From assembly GCA_031763025.1 (NCBI GenBank), contig JASSKH010000026.1:6012429-6076428 (forward strand): DNA of 64,000 nucleotides, given 5' to 3'. Shown one piece after another: positions 33,906 through 45,345 of this stretch. The position numbers and the translations under genes were made by a program. Under the pieces are notes generated by a model. The model was not told the origin of the DNA and made no database searches. It saw nothing but the letters and a program-made list of their open reading frames with translations. Origin of the DNA: Macrocystis pyrifera. Taxonomy: Eukaryota; Sar; Phaeophyceae; Laminariales; Laminariaceae. Numbering within the stretch: the stretch's first letter is position 1; every line of letters begins with the position of its first letter.

Positions 33906-34000
33906 AATAGTAAATAGGACCAAATATTGTTAGTAAAAATAGTGGAATATTTAGGAGTTTGTGTGTACCGTAGGTCCTATTTACTATGGACCCCGTAATA
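33906..34000. mobile_element. TA-flanked MITE, copy 2 (left end missing)
   Basis: ATAGTAAATAGGACC...GGTCCTATTTACTATGG and CCCCGTAATA. The outer left TIR is replaced by the LINE. Confidence 0.75.
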
Positions 34001-34009
34001 GTACGTGCG

Positions 34010-34203
34010 CGGACCTCCGTTTTTATTTTTTTCTGAGGTGCAGATAGATGTGCTTCAGTTATTATGTATGTGTGTATACTATTCATATTATTACTTCGTA
34101 TTATTTGCTTTTTGTATTATTTTTTAATATTATTATTGTTATTTCTACCGAGAGGTATTCTTCCACTCCAGAGTTATTGGAGCCTGTCCTGCGACCACAG
34201 AAG
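34010..34203 (+). repeat. Interspersed repeat shared with 9511-9680
   Basis: Same end words (GAGGTATTCTTCC, GAGCCTGTCCTGCGACCAC). Longer by an AT-rich insert near 34080-34140. Confidence 0.5.
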
Positions 34204-34204
34204 A

Positions 34205-34641
34205 TTTATTTTTATTTATTTTTTCATCACTTTTTCTTTCCAGCCCACTCGTAGAAGGTTTTACCCCCGACGATCTTCTGGACAGGCCGTGGTCACAGGT
34301 AGGTGTCGTCCCTTCTCCCCCCGGTACGTGCCTTTAGTTTTTATCGCGCATAGGGTTCAGCGTTCCCACTGCTCGTCGACTTTCATCGAATGTACAGCTA
34401 ACTCACGCTCTCGCGCTTTCCGCTTATCAATTTTATGCAAGAAAAAGTCCCTACTACGGGGGTCCATAGTTAACGGGACCAAATTTTGTTAGTAAAAATA
34501 GTTAAATATATAGGTTTTTATGTACACCATAGGTCATATTAACTATGGACCCCCGTAATACGAGCATGCACTCGGTGAGACTCGAACTCACGAAATTGAT
34601 CTTAATAGGCACGCGGACCACCTACCAAGCCACTGGGGACG
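34205..34641 (-). mobile_element. tRNA-derived SINE (S8) interrupted by a MITE
   Basis: T-rich tail 34205-34226, body to 34453, head 34561-34641. Removing the MITE and one TA restores the usual CCCTACGAGC of the family. Confidence 0.9.
34454..34558. mobile_element. TA-flanked MITE, copy 3 (105 bp, in a SINE)
   Basis: TIRs CTACGGGGGTCCATAGTTAA and its mirror, flanked by TA at 34452-34453 and 34559-34560. The SINE consensus gives the empty site CCCTACGAGC, so TA duplication is shown directly. Confidence 0.92.
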
Positions 34642-34645
34642 AATG

Positions 34646-34900
34646 CATTGTTGTTGTTTTTGTTCTTTTCTTCACATTAAACCGTTCTTTCTACCCGTCG
34701 ACATCCAGCACAACCAGTGTCCGTGCCGATTCTTCAATCCTAGAGAGATACAAGTTATGTGGTCACAAAGCTACGCCACAGAGATACTACGTTGCCACGT
34801 ATGTATGCATTGCAATGCCATGTCATCATACTGCGTACGACAGGCACGACATACATACCCATTCCATGACCTAGAGAAACTAAAACGAAACAAAAGGGTT
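34646..34900 (-). mobile_element. LINE 3' UTR with short (AAC)n tail (family a)
   Basis: TTGTTGTTTTTG, TTCTTCACATTAAACCGTTC and the 3' UTR up to GACCTAGAGAAAC. 5' truncated. Confidence 0.75.
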
Positions 34901-35122
34901 TTTGCCAAAATCAGGTATACCTGGCCACTTTCGTACCAAAAATAGTTACATACTGAAATCAAGTACAAAACACACACCAGGAGCCCTGCTATTGGCCAAG
35001 CTGACATTGTAACTGATTTTGGCACGAAAAGGCCAAGGTACAATTACATACATACCAGGAGTTAATGTCAGAACAACAACAACAACAACGTCTAGTGTGT
35101 AGCTTTCAACTGATTTTGGCCA
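34901..35122. repeat. Interspersed repeat R5 (CTGATTTTGGC family)
   Basis: Shares CAAGTACAAAACACAC, AGGA(G/A)CCCTGCTATT, GGCCA(A/G)GCTGACAT and CTGATTTTGGC with 38967-39090, and its right part with 35763-35882 and 44043-44122. Non-coding. Confidence 0.6.
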
Positions 35123-35164
35123 ACTTTGAACCAATCAGAGAGGCCATACGTACACTGTGTTTTC

Positions 35165-35762
35165 TCTCCGTATGCGTCCGCCCTCCCTCGGTTGAAATTC
35201 TGCTGTACATTGACGTATAAACTCTGTACTCGTACGTCGGACGTAAAAGCACGTATGTATATATATGCATACATGCGTACGTACGCTGGTTTCACTTTTT
35301 TTCTCTTTTGAAGTGTGCGATGTGCTTCAGTTAGTTGTCGTGCGTACTGCTCTGTTGTTTTCTCATGTTAACAGCAGTCTTTACACCACCATGGACACTC
35401 GGCGTTTCGTCTGCACCACCCTGCATCGAGGTGGTCTCAGGTTTGGTACGGCAAGATATTTCGTGCCGAGCAGGCGGTTCCGCGAGGACGGCCTGGAAGC
35501 TTTAAAAGCTGTCAACGGGGGGGGGGGCGCCAGAGCAAATACTCTTGGCGCTCCCGCCGTGGCGAAACAAACGAAGCATATTAATAGTGACTCTTTGCAC
35601 GTCCAAGTGGAGCCCGTGGTACCTACACTCTGAAGAACACAAAACAATTTAGATTTTGGAGGCCATGTGGCACTCTTAATGCTTTAGGCGCATTCTTTTT
35701 TTTTCCGGATTGTCATGGACATCACACCGCTCGTGGCGCGCGTTATTTACTTGGTTTTAGAA
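35165..35762 (+). repeat. Repeat R3, left arm of an inverted pair
   Basis: 598 bp that reappear in reverse complement at 36466-37033. Matching words are spread along the whole length (CCGTATG, TCTGTACTCGTACG, GTGTGCGATGTGCTTCAG, GGAGGCCATGTG, CGAGCGG/CCGCTCG). Identity is perhaps four in five. Confidence 0.75.
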
Positions 35763-35882
35763 TGTACCTGATTTTGGCTCAAACGGATCAGGTATACCTG
35801 ATTTTGGCATTTGCCCCCAAAAAAAACTGCATCGTGGCTATTACATACCAGGTACAGTAGCTAATGTCAGAACAACAACTAC
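35763..35882. repeat. Repeat R5, partial copy
   Basis: TACCTGATTTTGGC twice and CTAATGTCAGAACAACAAC. Lies at the inner edge of the inverted pair. Confidence 0.5.
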
Positions 35883-35914
35883 AATATAATAAAATATCTC
35901 AATCAGATCCTTGG

Positions 35915-37033
<1,119 letters not shown>

Positions 37034-37381
37034 GGCGTCCCCGGCATGCCGGTGGCTTGGTAGGTGGTCTGCGTGCCTATCAAGATCAATTTCGTGGGTT
37101 CAAATCTCACCGAGTGCATGCTCGTACGGGACTTTTTCTTGCATAAAAAAATGATAATAAGCGGAAAGCGCGAGAGCGTGAGCTATCTACATTCGATGAA
37201 AATCGACGAGCAGCGGGAATGCTGAACCCTATGCGCGACAAAAAATAAACGCACGTACCAGGGGGGAGAAGGGACGACACCTGTGACCACGGCTTGTCCA
37301 GAGAAGATCGTCGAGGGTAAAAACCTCCTACGAGTTGGGCTGGAAAGTAAAAGTGATGATTCAAAAAAAAAAAAAAAAAAA
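37034..37381 (+). mobile_element. tRNA-derived SINE (S9)
   Basis: Head GGCGTCCCCGG with a small CATGCCGG duplication, B box GGGTTCAAATCTC, body, and an A run to 37381. ACATAC occurs just before the head and just after the tail, a probable target duplication. Confidence 0.85.
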
Positions 37382-37511
37382 CATACGACGGAGAGAAAAA
37401 ACGGTGTACGTACGTATGGCTCTCTGAATGTGGTTCAAAGTTGGCCTAAATGAATTGAAGGCTATTATTAATATTAACTGGTAATAGAGTAGACAAAGTC
37501 AGGTGTGTACC
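37382..37511. other. Short unrecognised stretch
   Basis: AT-rich, no gene or repeat recognised. Confidence 0.4.
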
Positions 37512-38269
37512 TCTGGTGCAGCTGGTTCGAACGTGGTCTTCCTTTGTCTTCCTGTTGTTTCTGTTTATTTTTGTTTCTTTTAATTTTCTTCTTGCGCTGA
37601 CCCTGTGTGATTTTCATTATATATTTTCCTTCTCTTCCTTTCTCCGATTGATACATAAGCCTTATCATTGAAGGAGTCGTGTGGGGTGGATGAAGAGCCT
37701 GCTTTGCTTGTTTCGTATTGTCTGACGCCGAGGGGCCGGGCATAGTTGACGAACGCTGGACAATGGCGGCAGACAGGGTAGCAAGGTACCAGGCGGGCCA
37801 GCAGGGAGACCCTGGCTGTGCTACTCGTGCCATAAACTGCTGCCGCTACCTGCAGCGTGCCTTGTGCTTCGTTTGGTTTGCCTGTTATTTTTCCCTTGGT
37901 TCTTAGTCTTACTCTGTTGACGACTATTACGGGGGGCCATAGTAAATAGGACCAAATATTGTTCGTAAAAATAGGTAAATATATAGGTTTTTGTGTATAC
38001 CATAGGTCCTATTAACTATGGACCCCCGTAATAGTGGTGTTTTCTTCTTTTTCCTCTTTTTTTTTTTTTGTAGCTCGTTCTTTTCAAGTGCCTGCCAAAT
38101 CCCCTGCGGGGGGGGTACGATGGTTTGTTGCTGTATATACATATACCAGGTACCAGGTATATATTTGTTTCTTTTTTCTTTTTTCTTTTTCTCTTTCGAA
38201 TTGTCTTTTTTTTTTTTTTTTTTTTTTTCCTCTTTGTTTCGTTTTAGTTTTCTCTAGGTCATGTAATAC
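37512..38269 (+). mobile_element. LINE 3' UTR (family a) interrupted by a MITE
   Basis: From CTGGTGCAGCTGGTTCGAAC to TTTTCTCTAGGTCATG. Matches 16725-17330. The MITE at 37927-38031 sits in GACGACTAGT. The 3' end is cut off by the AT-rich repeat at 38270. Confidence 0.8.
37927..38031. mobile_element. TA-flanked MITE, copy 4 (105 bp, in a LINE)
   Basis: TTACGGGGGGCCATAGTAAA ... CCCCCGTAA with TA at 37925-37926 and 38032-38033. The empty site is seen in the related LINE at 17121-17132 (GACGACTAGTAG). Confidence 0.92.
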
Positions 38270-38541
38270 ATATCGGATAGCTATATCACGTATTTCACCT
38301 CATATACGTCGATATATCATCTTATATCACCTTATATATCCGTTCATAGCGGACGTATATATCATATACCAAATATCATATCACCTTTTAGTCACATCGT
38401 GCTGAAAGCCCTTATATATAGCGATGTAATACGATATGATATATATCGCACGTTCCGGCGAAATAAAACATGACTAAGTACTATGGAAATATCATATCGT
38501 ATAGGGGGTATATATAGGGTAGCCCTATACTGATACCAGGC
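38270..38541 (+). repeat. AT-rich repeat R-AT, copy 1
   Basis: ATATCGGATAGCTATATCAC...GTATATATAGGGTAGCCCT...GATACCAGG. A second copy (40149-40260 and 43867-44039) is split by the copia element. Rich in short palindromes (ATATATAT, TATCGATA-like). Non-coding. Confidence 0.75.
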
Positions 38542-38544
38542 TCT

Positions 38545-38789
38545 ACTGGACAAGCCGTGGTCACAGGTGTCGTCCCCTATCCCCCCCGGTACGTGCCTTT
38601 ATTTTTTGTCGCGCATAGGGCCCAGCATTCCCACTGCTCGTCGATTTTCATCGAATGTAGCAAACTCACGCTTTCGCGCTTTCCGCTTACAATTTTTTAT
38701 TCAAGAAAATGAGCATGCACTCGGTGGGACTTGAACCCACGAAATTGATCTTGATAGGCACGCGGACCACCTACCAAGCCACCGGGGAC
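38545..38789 (-). mobile_element. tRNA-derived SINE lacking its 3' tail (S10)
   Basis: Head and most of the body are present. The tail-side 60 bp are missing at the junction with R-AT. Confidence 0.8.
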
Positions 38790-38824
38790 AGGTATACCTG
38801 ATTTTGGCTAATTATTTTTTTCAA

Positions 38825-39232
38825 GATATATAACATTATATATGTGATATTGCACGATATATATGATATATCAACTTTTATGACTTAGTCATGTTTTTTT
38901 GAGGGGTCTATATAGATATCATATACCCCCCGATTTTTAGGTGATTTCATACCAGGCTCTAATACCCTGGCCACTTTTCGGCCAAAATCAGGGCTAAAAA
39001 CAAGTACAAAACACACCCCAGGAACCCTGCTATTATTGGCCAGGCTGACATCGTATTAATAGTAACTGATTTTGGCTCGAAAAGGCCCAAGGTATTAGAG
39101 CCTGGTATGAAATCACCTAAAAATCGGGGGGTATATGATATCTATATAGACCCCTCAAAAAAACATGACTAAGTCATAAAAGTTGATATATCATATATAT
39201 CGTGCAATATCACATATATAATGTTATATATC
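38825..39232. repeat. Perfect inverted repeat, 142-bp arms
   Basis: Arms 38825-38966 and 39091-39232 are exact reverse complements as read. The 124-bp loop (38967-39090) is an R5 repeat copy. Could be a MITE with very long TIRs, or a hairpin-derived duplication. Confidence 0.9.
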
Positions 39233-39268
39233 ATGTACCTTGTGATATGTCACCTCAAATCTCTGCCC

Positions 39269-39604
39269 TTTTTTTTTTTTTTTTTTTTTTCAATTATCAC
39301 TTTTACTTTCCAGCCCACTCGTAGGAGGTTTTACCCCCGACGATCTTCTGGACAAGCCGTGGTCACAGGTGTCGTCCCTTCTCCCCCCCGGTACGCGCCT
39401 TTAGTTTTTATCGTGCATAGGGTTCAGCATTCCCACTGCTCGTCGATTTTCATCTAATGTACAGCTAACTCACGCTCTCGCGCTTTCCGCTAATCAATTT
39501 TATGCAAGAAAAAGTCCCTATGAGCATGCACTCGGTGAGACTCGAACTCACAAAATTGATCTTGGTAGGCTCGCGGACCACCTACCAAGCCACCGGGGAC
39601 GCCG
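39269..39604 (-). mobile_element. tRNA-derived SINE with ~27-bp target duplication (S11)
   Basis: T run at 39269-39290 and head to 39604. The flanks GTGATATGTCACCTCAAA... (39242-39268) and the same words at 39612-39639 are a target duplication of about 27 bp with one length difference. This is the best-supported SINE insertion in the window. Confidence 0.93.
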
Positions 39605-39640
39605 GCTTCTGGTGATATGTCACCTCAAAATCTCTGCCCT

Positions 39641-40148
39641 ATAGATAGTGCTTTCGTGTGGTATTATCACCTATCTATCTATATATTATGTACATCACCG
39701 CTGTGTCACATCGGTACTTGCTCGTGGTTGGGGCCTGTGCCACACTGATGGTAAAGCACTGGCTCGGTACTTGGCGATCTGTGCCGCTACGTACTACCCG
39801 GTACACCAAATGCATGAATGATAATACAACAACCCCTTCTCCGCGAGGATATATTGCTTTTAGATGTGTGGCGGCGCTTGACGATGTCGAAGGCGACTGC
39901 TGTAGTTGTGGCTCGCTTGTGGCCGCAGGCGATGGCGCGTTCAACTCGCTCATCGCGGATCAAACCCGCACGACAGGAAGACAGCAGCGGGCACAGACCC
40001 CTGGTACGTCCCCTTGTGTGTGCGTCACGCTTCGTACTGGTACTCGAACATACGTACCAGGTATAAACTGCACGTGAATCCCGCACAAAATGTACGCTCG
40101 AAAAATGCAAGGTAAGTCGTCAAGACAGCAAGTGGTCATATTATGTCA
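39641..40148. other. No gene recognised
   Basis: An open frame at 39658-40077 (139 codons) exists, but frames overlap on both strands and it resembles nothing known to me. Confidence 0.35.
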
Positions 40149-40260
40149 CATATCGGATAGCTATATCACGTATTCCACCTCATATAGGCCGATATAGCAT
40201 CTTATATCACCTTATATAGGCCGATATATCCGTTCATAGCGGCCGTATATATCATATACC

Positions 40261-40516
40261 TGTTCGTAGAGTCCAAGCCTGGATGCCCTGACCACCACGT
40301 GGTCTGATGAGTTTCTTTATAATCGTTGTATTAGAGGACAGAGGAGGGGAGAGAGAGCGGAGCCTAGCTCGTAGCTCGGAGCAGAGAACGGAGCAGAGAA
40401 CGGAGTGCTCAAACTCTCCTCGTGAACACACGGCATAATTCATAATAACGCCTGCAAAGATATACGCAACCCTCTACAACTTGTAACCGTCGCTGCTGGA
40501 ACGATCCAAACGAACA
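40261..40516 (-). repeat. 3' LTR of the copia element, 256 bp
   Basis: Begins and ends with the inverted TGTTCG/CGAACA. Its inner part (AATTCATAATAACGCC ... CCAAACGAACA) recurs in the right LTR region. Confidence 0.85.
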
Positions 40517-40854
40517 CCCTCCCTGGCTCTTCACAGCAGTGACGAGACCGAAAAGACATTCAAGACTTGCTAGGACCTAAGAACAGCCAACGACAGTCCC
40601 GCAGGAGGAAACCCGGCCACCGGGTCAAAACCCCCTGTATAACACATATACTCCAAACCATTGCAATTGAAACAACGGCCGCATTCCAAACGATGACCAT
40701 GGCCAGAAAATAAAATGCCAAGCGGTGCCCTACTCCCCCATGCCCCTCAAAGTAGCGCAGGGTTGGCGACCTGACAAATTTTTCCTCGCATCACTCAAAC
40801 ATGGTACTCATCGAATAATGCTCATACCCCTCACTCACCCTCCAAAGGCAGATT

Positions 40855-42590
40855 CTACAAGAACCTACGATGAGACTTAAAAGGGGTCGTAGCAAGGGAT
40901 TTCGTCAAAATATCCGCGTGCTGCTCTTCCGAAGCTACGAACTGAATGTCGATCTTCTTAGCACGAAGTAGCTCTCTGACAAAATGAAAACGCACGTCGA
41001 TATGCTTACTCCGAGCAGAACCAAGAGGGTTTTCAGCCAACGCTATGGCCCCCTGGTTATCCTCGAAAACCCGGACACATGATCCGCTTAGCTCTGGACA
41101 GATAAACGACAACACCGCGCCCGCAAACAAGCTTCCTTCACCCCTTCACCCAGGGCGACATACTCTGATTCTGCTGTCGACAACGTAACACACCTCTGCG
41201 TACTACTTGCCCAACTGACGGCCGCACCCCCTAGGGTAATTACCGTCCCCGATACCGAGCGCCTATCGTTCGACTTATCCGCATAATCAGCATCACTATA
41301 CGCAGTCAAATCCAAACCCGAGCCCCGTACAAAAGTCAATCCCATAAACCTGGTCCCGTGCAGGTAAGCCATAATCTTCAAAACTGCCTTCCAGTGCCTC
41401 TCCGTTGGGTTGTGGGAGTGGCACGCCACAGCACGCACAGCGTTCGAGATGTCCGGCCTCGTCATGGTCGACAGCCACATCAAGCTGCCCACAGCCTCCC
41501 TGTACGGCCAGTCTCCTCCAAGTTCGCCCTCCTCTCTTGGACCTAGTTCCACACCGGGGGTCGCGGGGATATCAGAGGATGAGTTAACACCAAAACGATT
41601 CAGCATGCTCTCAATGAACGCCTTCTGCGTAATCTCCAATGTCCCCAGTTCCCAGTCGCGTTTGAAAGCACAACCAGTGTACCAAGTCAGTTCGCCAAGG
41701 TTATTCGTGGGAAATTTCATAGCTAGCGCGGCATGGAAATCTCTACATGTCTCATCCGATCCTGCGATCACGATGTCATCTACATGAACGGCCATGATCA
41801 GTTCTACCTTGCCGTCCACAACCATGCGAAACACACACGGGTCAGACCTACACTGCTCCATTCCGTACTCTACCACGGTCTCTACCAATAATCCGGCCCA
41901 CTGCCGTCCGCTCTGCTTTAGACCATACAGTGATCTGTTTAGGCGGACGATCTTTCCTGACATGTCACCGCACCCACCGGGCAGTTTCATGTATATCTCG
42001 GCGTCGAGTTTCGCGCGAACAAAAGCTTGTGCGACGTCTAGATGAAAAATCTTTAAACCATGTTCATTTGCAACAGCCGCCAGAATTTTAACTGACGCTG
42101 ACGAGGGAGTAGGTGCAAACGTTTGAAAATAATCTACATCCTGCACCTGGCTAAAACCCTTAGCCACAAGTCTGGCCTTTGTCTTTACTATCAAGCCATC
42201 CTTATCCGTCTTGTAGGTAAACACCCACTTCGCACCTACAGGTTTCCGCCCTTTTGGCGGTGTCGCGGCTTCGTACGTACCGGTCGTTTTGTGACCGTCC
42301 AACTCAATGTTCATGGCCTCGTGCCACGCCGCTTTGTATTGAGAACGCTCTACATCTGCTACGGACTGTGGGGGCGGTTCTACGTCTTCCGGGAAACCAC
42401 TCGGCATGCACACGCTCAACTCCCCTTTGTTCTCCACAGCAGGTCCTCCGGCCATCAAAGCCACTGCGTCCTCCGTCGTCCAGGGCGTACGATGCGTCCT
42501 CCGTCGTCCAGGGCGTACGATCCAGCATACTCCCAGGCTTCGTCCACGACTCGTACGCTGCCGCAAGCAGCGCGTCTGCGGCTCCTTCAT
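40855..42590 (-). pseudogene. copia reverse transcriptase and RNase H remnant
   Basis: Typical copia blocks in order: KARLVAKGFSQ, TFAPT, HLDVAQAFVRAKLDAEIYM, LNRSLYGLKQSGRQW, HVDDIVIAGSD (the YVDD-type catalytic box), SLMWLSTMTRPDI, AYSDADYADK, and near the end SKHIDVRFHFVRE and ADILTKSL of RNase H. Reading on the minus strand. It belongs to a broken element and is described as a fossil only. Confidence 0.9.
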
Positions 42591-42779
42591 CCATCCTTAC
42601 CTGGTGCACAGCAGGTTCACCCTCCAGGCGTTGGCTTTGACCCCGGGTCCGGACCCGTACAGTCGGGGGGAGCCGGCCCCAGCTGCTGAGCTCGTGTGCG
42701 GTCCTCCCCGACAGGACCGCGGGGGGATCCTCACCGTTCCCTTGGACGGTGTCGGAGGCTGATGCTGCGCCCGGGTCGT

Positions 42780-43612
42780 TTCCGGCCCTCCCTGTTGGGA
42801 CCGAGCAGGCGTCCACGGCGCCCCCTTGAGACGAACCCATCGTTTCGGGTGTTTCGGCCCTCCGTGCCGGGACCGAGGAGGCGTCCACGGCGCCCCCATG
42901 AGACGAACCCATCGTCTCGGCTGTTTCGGCCCTCCCTGCCGGGACCGAGGAGGCGTCCACGGCGCCCCCTTGAGACGAACGCATCGTTTCGGGTGTTTCG
43001 GCCCTCCCTGCCGGGACCGAGGAGGCGTCCACGGCGCCCCCTTGAGACGAACCCATCGTCTCGGGTGTTTCGGCCCTCCCTGCCGGGACCGAGGAGGCGT
43101 CCACGGCGCCCCCTTGAGACGAACCCATCGTCTCGGCTGTTTCGGCCCTCCCTGCCGGGACCGAGGAGGCGTCCACGGCACCCCCTTGAGACGAACGCAT
43201 CGTCTCGGGTGTTTCGGCCCTCCCTGCCGGGACCGAGGAGGCGTCCACGGCGCCCCCTTGAGACGAACCCATCGTCTCGGGTGATTCGCCGCTGGCCTCG
43301 GCGGCGGCAGGTGACTGCTGTGCGCGCTCCAGCATAAACGCGTCCAGGTCCAAACCCCACGTGCCGGGACCGAGGAGGCGTCCACGGCGCCCCCTTGAGA
43401 CGAACCCATCGTCTCGGCTGTTTCGGCCCTCCCTGCGGGGACCGAGGAGGCGTCCACGGCGCCCCCTTGAGACGAATCCATCGTCTCGGCTGTTTCGGCC
43501 CTCCCTGCCGGGACCGAGGAGGCGTCCACGGCGCCCCCTTGAGACGAACGCATCGTCTCGGGTGTTTCGGCCCTCCCTGCCGGGACCGAGGAGGCGTCCT
43601 TGGACTCTACGA
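42780..43612 (-). repeat. 72-bp coding minisatellite in the copia linker
   Basis: About ten units of 72 bp (24 codons; core ETMGSSQGGAVDASSVPAGR on the minus strand) in two blocks, about 42790-43280 and 43362-43612, separated by about 80 bp with a LERAQQSPAAAEA-like segment. Period equals whole codons. It lies between where integrase should be and the reverse transcriptase. Confidence 0.9.
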
Positions 43613-43621
43613 ACACACTAG

Positions 43622-43861
43622 TGTAATTCATAATAACGCCTGCGAAGATATACGCAACCCTCTACAACTTGTAACCGTCGCTGCTGGAACGATCCAAACG
43701 AACAGAGCCTAGCTCGTAGCTCGGAGCAGAGAACGGAGCAGAGAACGGAGTGCTCAAACTCTCCTCGTGAACACACGGCATAATTCATAATAACGCCTGC
43801 GAAGATATACGCAACCCTCTACAACTTGTAACCGTCGCTGCTGGAACGATCCAAACGAACA
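43622..43861 (-). repeat. 5' LTR region of the copia element, rearranged
   Basis: Contains one partial and one longer copy of the LTR segment ending CCAAACGAACA, in tandem (43622-43706 and 43707-43861). Rearranged relative to the left LTR. Confidence 0.8.
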
Positions 43862-44042
43862 ATACCAAATATAATATCACCTTTTAGTCACATCGTGCTG
43901 AAAGCCCCTATAAATAGCGATGTAATACGATATGATATATATCGCACGTTCCGACGAAAAAAAACATGACTATAAGTACTACGGAAATATCATATCGTAT
44001 AGGGGGTATATATAGGGTAGCCCTATACTGATACCAGGATCT

Positions 44043-44122
44043 ACAAGGTATGCCTGACGTTTTCTACTGTCTAGCTTTCAACTGATTTAGGCCAACTTTG
44101 AACCAATCAGAGAGGACAAGAT
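44043..44122. repeat. Repeat R5, partial copy
   Basis: GTCTAGCTTTCAACTGATTT and AACTTTGAACCAATCAGAGAGG match 35091-35145. Confidence 0.6.
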
Positions 44123-44126
44123 GCTA

Positions 44127-44918
44127 TCATCAAAAGGTCCTTCACTAAAAGGACCGAACTGACTGCAACAACTACAGAGAGAGGGATTTCGCTTGTTGCC
44201 CACGCAGGCAAAGTTTTGTTTAAAATCGTCGCGTCCCGCCTCAGCAACTACTGCGACACCGAGGAATTTCTCCTGGGAGGAACAGTGCGGCTTCCGCCCC
44301 GCACGATCAACGATTGATACGTTGTTCGTCGTGCGCCCGTTGCAAGAGCTCGGACGACAGAGGAAAATCCCCCTGTACGCGTGCTTCATCGATCTGCAGA
44401 AAGCGTACGACTCTGTCGACCGAGAGCTGTTATGGGAGGTACTCACACGCTTTGGCGTACCAACCAAGATGCTGAGAATTATCCGTAATTCCACGATGGC
44501 ATGCGGGCTCGCGTGCGTACTGATGATGGCGAGCACTCAGAATTGTTTGATGTCACGCAGGGGCTGCGGCAAGGCTGTGTGCTATCACCGTTACTGCTGT
44601 TCAACGTATTCTTCGCTGCTGCGTTACACGTCGTACAATTAATAGTAGTATACTTCAACCAAGACGAAGCCATCGCAGGGGGTTTGGTCCAACTTAATGA
44701 TGCTGGAGTAGTTCGAACGGAGGAGCAGGAGCCGTTGGCGTGCGTGCGAAGGGCTGTATGTGGCATGTTGTACGCTGATGACGCAGGAATTGTCTCAAAA
44801 TCTGAAGGGTTCGCGAAAATGATGACAGTCATCGTGACTGTCTTCGAAGCCGCAGGTCTCACGGTGTCGGAAAAGAAGACAGAGACAATGCTTCGACAAA
44901 CACCAGGCCAGACAACCC
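44127..44918 (+). pseudogene. LINE reverse transcriptase fragment
   Basis: Plus-strand piece of the same LINE lineage as the 32-34 kb copy: [36 protein letters not shown], then in another frame [39 protein letters not shown] and [13 protein letters not shown]. The YADD box is intact at about 44770-44781, but there is a frameshift between 44470 and 44500, plus others upstream of 44280. Both ends are missing (breaks near 44127 and 44918), so it is not a simple 5'-truncated insertion. Confidence 0.85.
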
Positions 44919-44958
44919 TCGCACCACCGCCCCCCATTTCACCCCATTTCACATTTGG

Positions 44959-45345
44959 CGACGTCGGGTAGGACTGGTCACCGCTTAGCTAGACGCACCT
45001 GCTTCTCACAGACATCTTCTACCCTCTCCGGCTGTTACCCTGTGAGCATGATGAGAGGCTCTCCCTTCCTCTCATCTCACTTGAGGAGCATTAATAAGAA
45101 GCTCGTAAATGAACTACAAGCAGCGTGCTCTACCCAGCACCGACATTCCTGTGCCCCTTACCAGCTTATATCTCTGCCCCCCCATTTTACCCCATTTCAC
45201 ATTTCGCGACACCCCACGATTTCACATTTGACGACGTCGGGTAGGACTGGTCACCGCCGAGCTACTGTAGACGCACCTGCTTCTCACAAGCATCTTCTAC
45301 CCTCTGCGGTTGTTGCCCTGTGAGCATGATGAGAGGCTTTCTATT
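44959..45345. repeat. Direct duplication of ~110 bp around GACGTCGGGTAGG
   Basis: Copies at 44959-45058 and 45232-45345 share GACGTCGGGTAGGACTGG, GACGCACCTGCTTCTCACA and CCCTGTGAGCATGATGAGAG. The opposite palindrome arm has a single copy (about 54680-54795). Confidence 0.75.

Larger units (their letters stand above)
40261..43861 (-). mobile_element. Ty1/copia-type LTR element, reduced
   Basis: Minus-strand element. LTR ends are TGTTCG...CGAACA, with an ATACC target duplication and a polypurine tract at 40517-40526 beside the left (3') LTR. It contains a repetitive linker, reverse transcriptase and RNase H. gag, protease and integrase were not found, and the right LTR is rearranged. Broken and inactive. 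Order of events: R-AT repeat first, this element later. Confidence 0.88.
40149..44039 (+). repeat. R-AT repeat, copy 2, split by the copia element
   Basis: Left part 40149-40260 and right part 43862-44039 together match 38270-38541. ATACC at 40256-40260 and 43862-43866 is the duplicated target. Confidence 0.8.

Noticed and set aside
42696-43631. Overlapping long frames on the opposite strand and in other frames of the copia linker
   Set aside because: Every frame of a 72-bp repeat without stops stays open. Only the minus frame continuous with reverse transcriptase has the expected context.
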